DNA from: Gorsachius magnificus
Taxonomy: Eukaryota; Chordata; Aves; Pelecaniformes; Ardeidae
Direction: 5' to 3'
DNA: 64,000 nucleotides
Assembly: GCA_034008185.1 (NCBI GenBank)
Contig: CM067082.1
Span: 52,969,586 to 53,033,585 of the forward strand
Shown here in pieces: positions 46,633-64,000 of the stretch; positions within the stretch are counted from its first letter, which is position 1; each line of letters opens with the position of its first letter. Under the pieces are notes generated by a model. That model saw nothing but the letters and a program-made list of their open reading frames with translations. It made no database searches and was not told the DNA's origin. The position numbers and the translations under genes are program-made.

Positions 46633-47052
46633 GTCACACCTCTGCTGTGAGGACAGGCTGAGAGCTGGGGTTGTTCAGCCTGGAGAAGAGAAGGCTGCGG
46701 GGAGACCTGGCTGCGGCCTTTCAGTACTTAAAGGGGGCCTATAGGAAAGATGGGGACAAACTTTTTAGTATGGCCAGCTGGGACAGGACAAGGGGTAATG
46801 GTTTTAAACCAAAACAGGGTAGGTTTAGACTGGATATAAGGAAGAAATTCTTTGCAATGAGGGTGGTGAAACACTGGAACAGGTTGCCCATAGAGGTGGT
46901 GGAGGCCCCATCCCTGGGAACGTTCAAGGCCAGGTTGGATGGGGCTCTGAGCAACCTGATCCAGTTAAAGATGTCCCTGCTCACTGCAGGGGGGTTGGCC
47001 TAGATGACCTCTAGGGGTCCCTTCCAACCCAAAACATTCTATGATTCTATGA
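46633..47052 (+). mobile_element. CR1 LINE 3' end, about 0.4 kb, intergenic between ROCK1 and USP14
   Basis: Starts at about GTGAGGACAGGCTGAGAG and ends with CCCTTCCAACCC and ATTCTATG octamers. The last about 90 codons of CR1 ORF2 are still open ([20 protein letters not shown] onward). Its 3' tail (GATCCAGTTAAAGATGTCCC) differs from that of the 32-kb copy, so the two belong to different CR1 subfamilies. Confidence 0.92.
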
Positions 47053-48668
47053 AATAAATAGCCTCTATACAGGTCACTGTTGGTATGAAGAACGAATGCC
47101 TACACTAGAGATACACTTAGACTCATGGGCAGACAGCTTGGATCTGCTCTCACTTGACCAGACGGTCTGCAGGATCTCACCCTAGAGCTGGATTAAAGCC
47201 TTTCTAGAAAGCTCCTTTAAGCAAGTCAAGGTAACAGAAGATTCATTGCCCTTGCTGGTAAACTTTAACAATGCTTAAATCAGCTTAGTAATTAGAAACT
47301 CCGCCTTAATTCAAGATCCAGCTTAATTTCAGCATACTGCCTGTTGGAGCTTATCTGTGAAATGTAATCCTTGTTTCCCAAAACTTCCTTTTCACGTCTA
47401 GGAGCCTACACTAGACAATAAAATCAACTTTTGTTGTTGTTCTTCCTGACAAACTGCAAAGACTGAAATTTCTAAGCCTTCCATTACTTACTGCTTACTT
47501 CCAAGCCCTGGGTTATTATTACAGCCATTTTGTCTATTCCTCTTCGACCGTTTGGAATTGAAAACCACATTTGGTGAGCAGCATGTTTATCAAGGACAGA
47601 TTCTTCTCTTTTTGGGTACCACTTCTATAGCAAAAGAAGGGCCAGAAGTGCAAATGCAGTCAACCACACACTCGCAGAGGCTCTTATGGCTGCAGCTGCT
47701 AGAGAGCTGGTGGATATCAACGTTGGGTTTCTAGAGGTGGTAGCTAGGAGGGGCCTGAGGAAGGGATGTTTCTTTCTGGCATTCTCTTCCTTTTCATATG
47801 TTTAGGCACTGCTTTAGTTTCTTTAATCACAGCCTAATACCAAGAGGTTTTGTGGAAGCAGTTGAGACTCATGTCTCCACGTCTACCATTTTTAGTATCT
47901 TTAAAACTGTTTTTTATTGTCCTGAAGTCTCCTGGTCATTGCCATCACACTTGTCCTTCAGTGCTCCTTATCCATCATCGATCACCGAGTTTTAAAATAA
48001 TTGCCGGTAGAGCACTCACACCCTCTCCCCTTAATAAAAGTTCTTCCGTTAAGGATTTTTTCTCTTACTCCATGCTTTTCTACAACCCAAACGCATTTCA
48101 CCCCCAACACCCTTTTCTTTCTTCTTCGCCCCCATCTTCGCGCAACCACAGCTTTTGGGCAAACCACCCGAATGCCTATAAACCCGCCTCAGCCCTCCAG
48201 CGCCCTGCCCTCCACGCCGGCACTCTCCGCCCGCGGCACCAGCGGCAGCTTCCCGCCTGTTCCGGGGACCGGGCTCCTTCCCAGGCTCCCACCCGCACAC
48301 CTTACGCGGCGGCTCTGCCTCCGGTTTGCCCACAGCAGGTTTAATCACACCAGGCACCGAGCCGGCCGCTAACTTTAGGCGGGTTATGCGTTCCCGGGCT
48401 AAGAGAGAAGTCCGGCATTCGGTCACGCTTTCTCCCGAGAAACCACCGCTGTCCGTGGAGAGCCCACAGCCGGAGCAGTTTCTTTTCTCCGGCCCGAAGG
48501 GCAGCGCCTGCCGCCCTTCCCTGCCCCAGGGCCAGACCCTGCGGCCGTTGCTCCGCCGAGCGACCGTTGCCGAGCGCCGTTACCGGCCGCGCCACGCGAC
48601 CGCGCCCGCCTCACCGCCCCCGCGCCTCCCGCCCCCCGCCCCCCGGGTGCCCGCCGCCCCGCCCCGCC

Positions 48669-48705
48669 CTTCCGGCGCTGCGCGCGCAGCCCGCCCCGCT
48701 TCCGG
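48669..48705 (+). promoter_or_regulatory. USP14: Likely core promoter elements: two ETS sites flanking an NRF1-like palindrome
   Basis: CTTCCGG at 48669-48675 and again at 48699-48705, exactly 30 bp apart, bracket the perfect palindrome CTGCGCGCGCAG (48678-48689), which resembles an NRF1 site. GC boxes (CCCGCCCC) surround them. The cluster lies 140-175 bp upstream of the ATG, the usual place for a CpG-island transcription start. Confidence 0.55.
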
Positions 48706-48816
48706 AGAGCGGGGCCCGCTTGCAGCGTCATCCTGAGGGGCCCCGGCCGCTCCCCCGCCCGCCCCCCCCTCCCCGCTAACGCCGCTCCCCGCTGCCCTTT
48801 CACTTCCCTGCCGTCA

Positions 48817-48829
48817 CCCCCCCCCCCCC
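48817..48829. repeat. Homopolymer of 13 C in the USP14 5'UTR/promoter
   Basis: Run of 13 C, then GCCCCCTGCCGCC, directly before the start codon at 48843. Length is likely to vary between individuals and to be prone to assembly error. Confidence 0.85.
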
Positions 48830-48842
48830 GCCCCCTGCCGCC

Positions 48843-62953
<14,111 letters not shown>

Positions 62954-64000
62954 GTAAGCCATTACACCTTTTTTTTTTTTTAAATTCAGTTTCTAAATGA
63001 CCTGTGTTTTTAATCTGTGACTTGGAATTCACATCTGCTATCCAAGCTTTATGAAGTCCCAAGGTTTTTTGGGGGTGTTCAATGGGAAGATGGAAGTGAA
63101 AATGAATTGCCTGTTAATGTTAAGCAGACTTCAACAGAGCATTTTCTTGACCCTGATGTGGTCTTTCCCCATGCAGGTAACCAAGTGCAAGGAATTTGTT
63201 ACTTGTAATTTGAAAGTATTTGACTTTCACTTCAGACTGAGTAGTATCATGATTTAAGCACGCTGTAAACAGTTTCCAAAAAGTCCAAAATTTAAAATAG
63301 GGTGGCGTTTTGGTTGCTGTGTTCTAAGAAAAAAAACAAATTATAAAACGATTAAGCTTAAATTTAATTTTGCACATTTGAAGGGGGTGTTAAATCTTCC
63401 ATGACACATCATCATCTTTAAACTGTTTAGGAATTCTTAAAGTAGTCTGTGCTTTTTATATATATATATTTCTAAGTTTTCAGGGGGGTTTTTTGAGAAT
63501 CTGAAGGAGTAAAGAGAGGAGCTACTACAAAAACCTGATTATAGTACTGCTAGTTGTTGTAGTAACTGCTCTTGCAGAGTATTTCTGTAAGAGCAGGGAT
63601 GGAAGCAGAGATCTGGATTGTACAGGACCGGACCAAGTTGCATGGTTCTCAGATAGTCTTTGTTTCTGCTTTTTCTGTTTTGACAAAATTTAGAATCAAA
63701 AGTAAAATAAAATAGTTAATGCTCAGAAATTACAAAGATTTTGAAAAAAGAAAATTCACTTTCAGGCCAGAAAGGGCCTTCTAGAATTGTTACACTGGAT
63801 TGCCCGTAGCAAGAGGGTCACAACACTAACAACCAGGTCAGTCCTTCCCTGAATTTGGAAAGGTCCCTGGAAGCACAGTATCACCGCCTGGCTCCTTATA
63901 TACGGCTCTGCTTTAGGCTGAGAGGCGAGAAAAGTGCAAATATTCCTGTCACAAGAAACTTCAGGGGTTTTTTTCTTTTAGTTGTGTTCCAATGTGATGT
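62954..64000 (+). other. USP14: USP14 intron 10 (5' part)
   Basis: No further USP14 exon found before the window ends. Only a short TA run near 63,460 and no other recognisable element. Confidence 0.8.

Larger units (their letters stand above)
43141..48159. other. Intergenic region between ROCK1 and USP14
   Basis: About 5 kb with a G/T-rich tract near the ROCK1 end, a CR1 fragment at 46.6 kb, and two patches of raised GC (about 45,190-45,330 and 45,830-46,190) that encode nothing I recognise. No tRNA, snoRNA or further gene is seen on either strand. Confidence 0.75.

Noticed and set aside
47850..48344. 164-codon frame upstream of USP14
   Set aside because: Runs from AT-rich intergenic sequence into the CpG island with no protein-like pattern. 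An upstream exon or divergent non-coding RNA cannot be excluded, but nothing supports it.

Overview
This is vertebrate nuclear DNA, most likely from a bird. Genes are split into short exons by AT-rich introns. One unmethylated-type CpG island is present. The only recognisable interspersed repeats are CR1 LINEs carrying the typical 3' end with the ATTCTRTG octamer. I recognise two protein-coding genes, both on the + strand and both cut by the window edges: the 3' two-thirds of ROCK1 (Rho-associated coiled-coil kinase 1) and the 5' 60% of USP14 (proteasome-associated deubiquitinase). I traced every exon by hand, and all splice phases join without a break in both genes.

Layout. 1-3317 is the tail of a ROCK1 intron. 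3318-41628 holds 22 ROCK1 coding exons, equal to exons 12-33 if the gene has 33 exons as in human. They encode 932 residues: the long coiled coil, the Rho-binding segment, the caspase-cleavage linker, and the PH domain split by an atypical C1 zinc finger. The last exon contributes only four coding bases (one base of a Ser codon plus TAA). The 3'UTR runs to about 43,140. 43,140-48,160 is intergenic, with a G/T-rich tract and one CR1 fragment. 48,160-49,240 is the CpG-island promoter of USP14, which starts at ATG 48,843. Ten USP14 exons follow up to 62,953, encoding residues 1-290 with the ubiquitin-like domain, the catalytic Cys114 and the QDANE box. The gene continues beyond the window.

Repeats are sparse: a 2.3-kb 5'-truncated, broken CR1 in a ROCK1 intron (32.3-34.6 kb), a 0.4-kb CR1 3' end at 46.6 kb, two tiny CR1 relics, a few microsatellites and poly-T or poly-G runs, and several A/C-rich tracts.

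I see no new multi-gene system; this is ordinary euchromatin. The observations most worth checking are these: an apparent U12-type (minor spliceosome) intron in USP14; the ROCK1-USP14 head-to-tail neighbourhood, which in human was separated by the chromosome 18 pericentric inversion; a changed caspase-3 site in ROCK1 (DEPD in place of DETD); the ROCK1 terminal-intron arrangement that makes intron retention nearly silent; a G-rich tract just after the ROCK1 poly(A) signals; and several perfect or near-perfect hairpins in introns. The two genes are not known to work together. ROCK1 controls actomyosin contractility, and USP14 trims ubiquitin chains at the proteasome.
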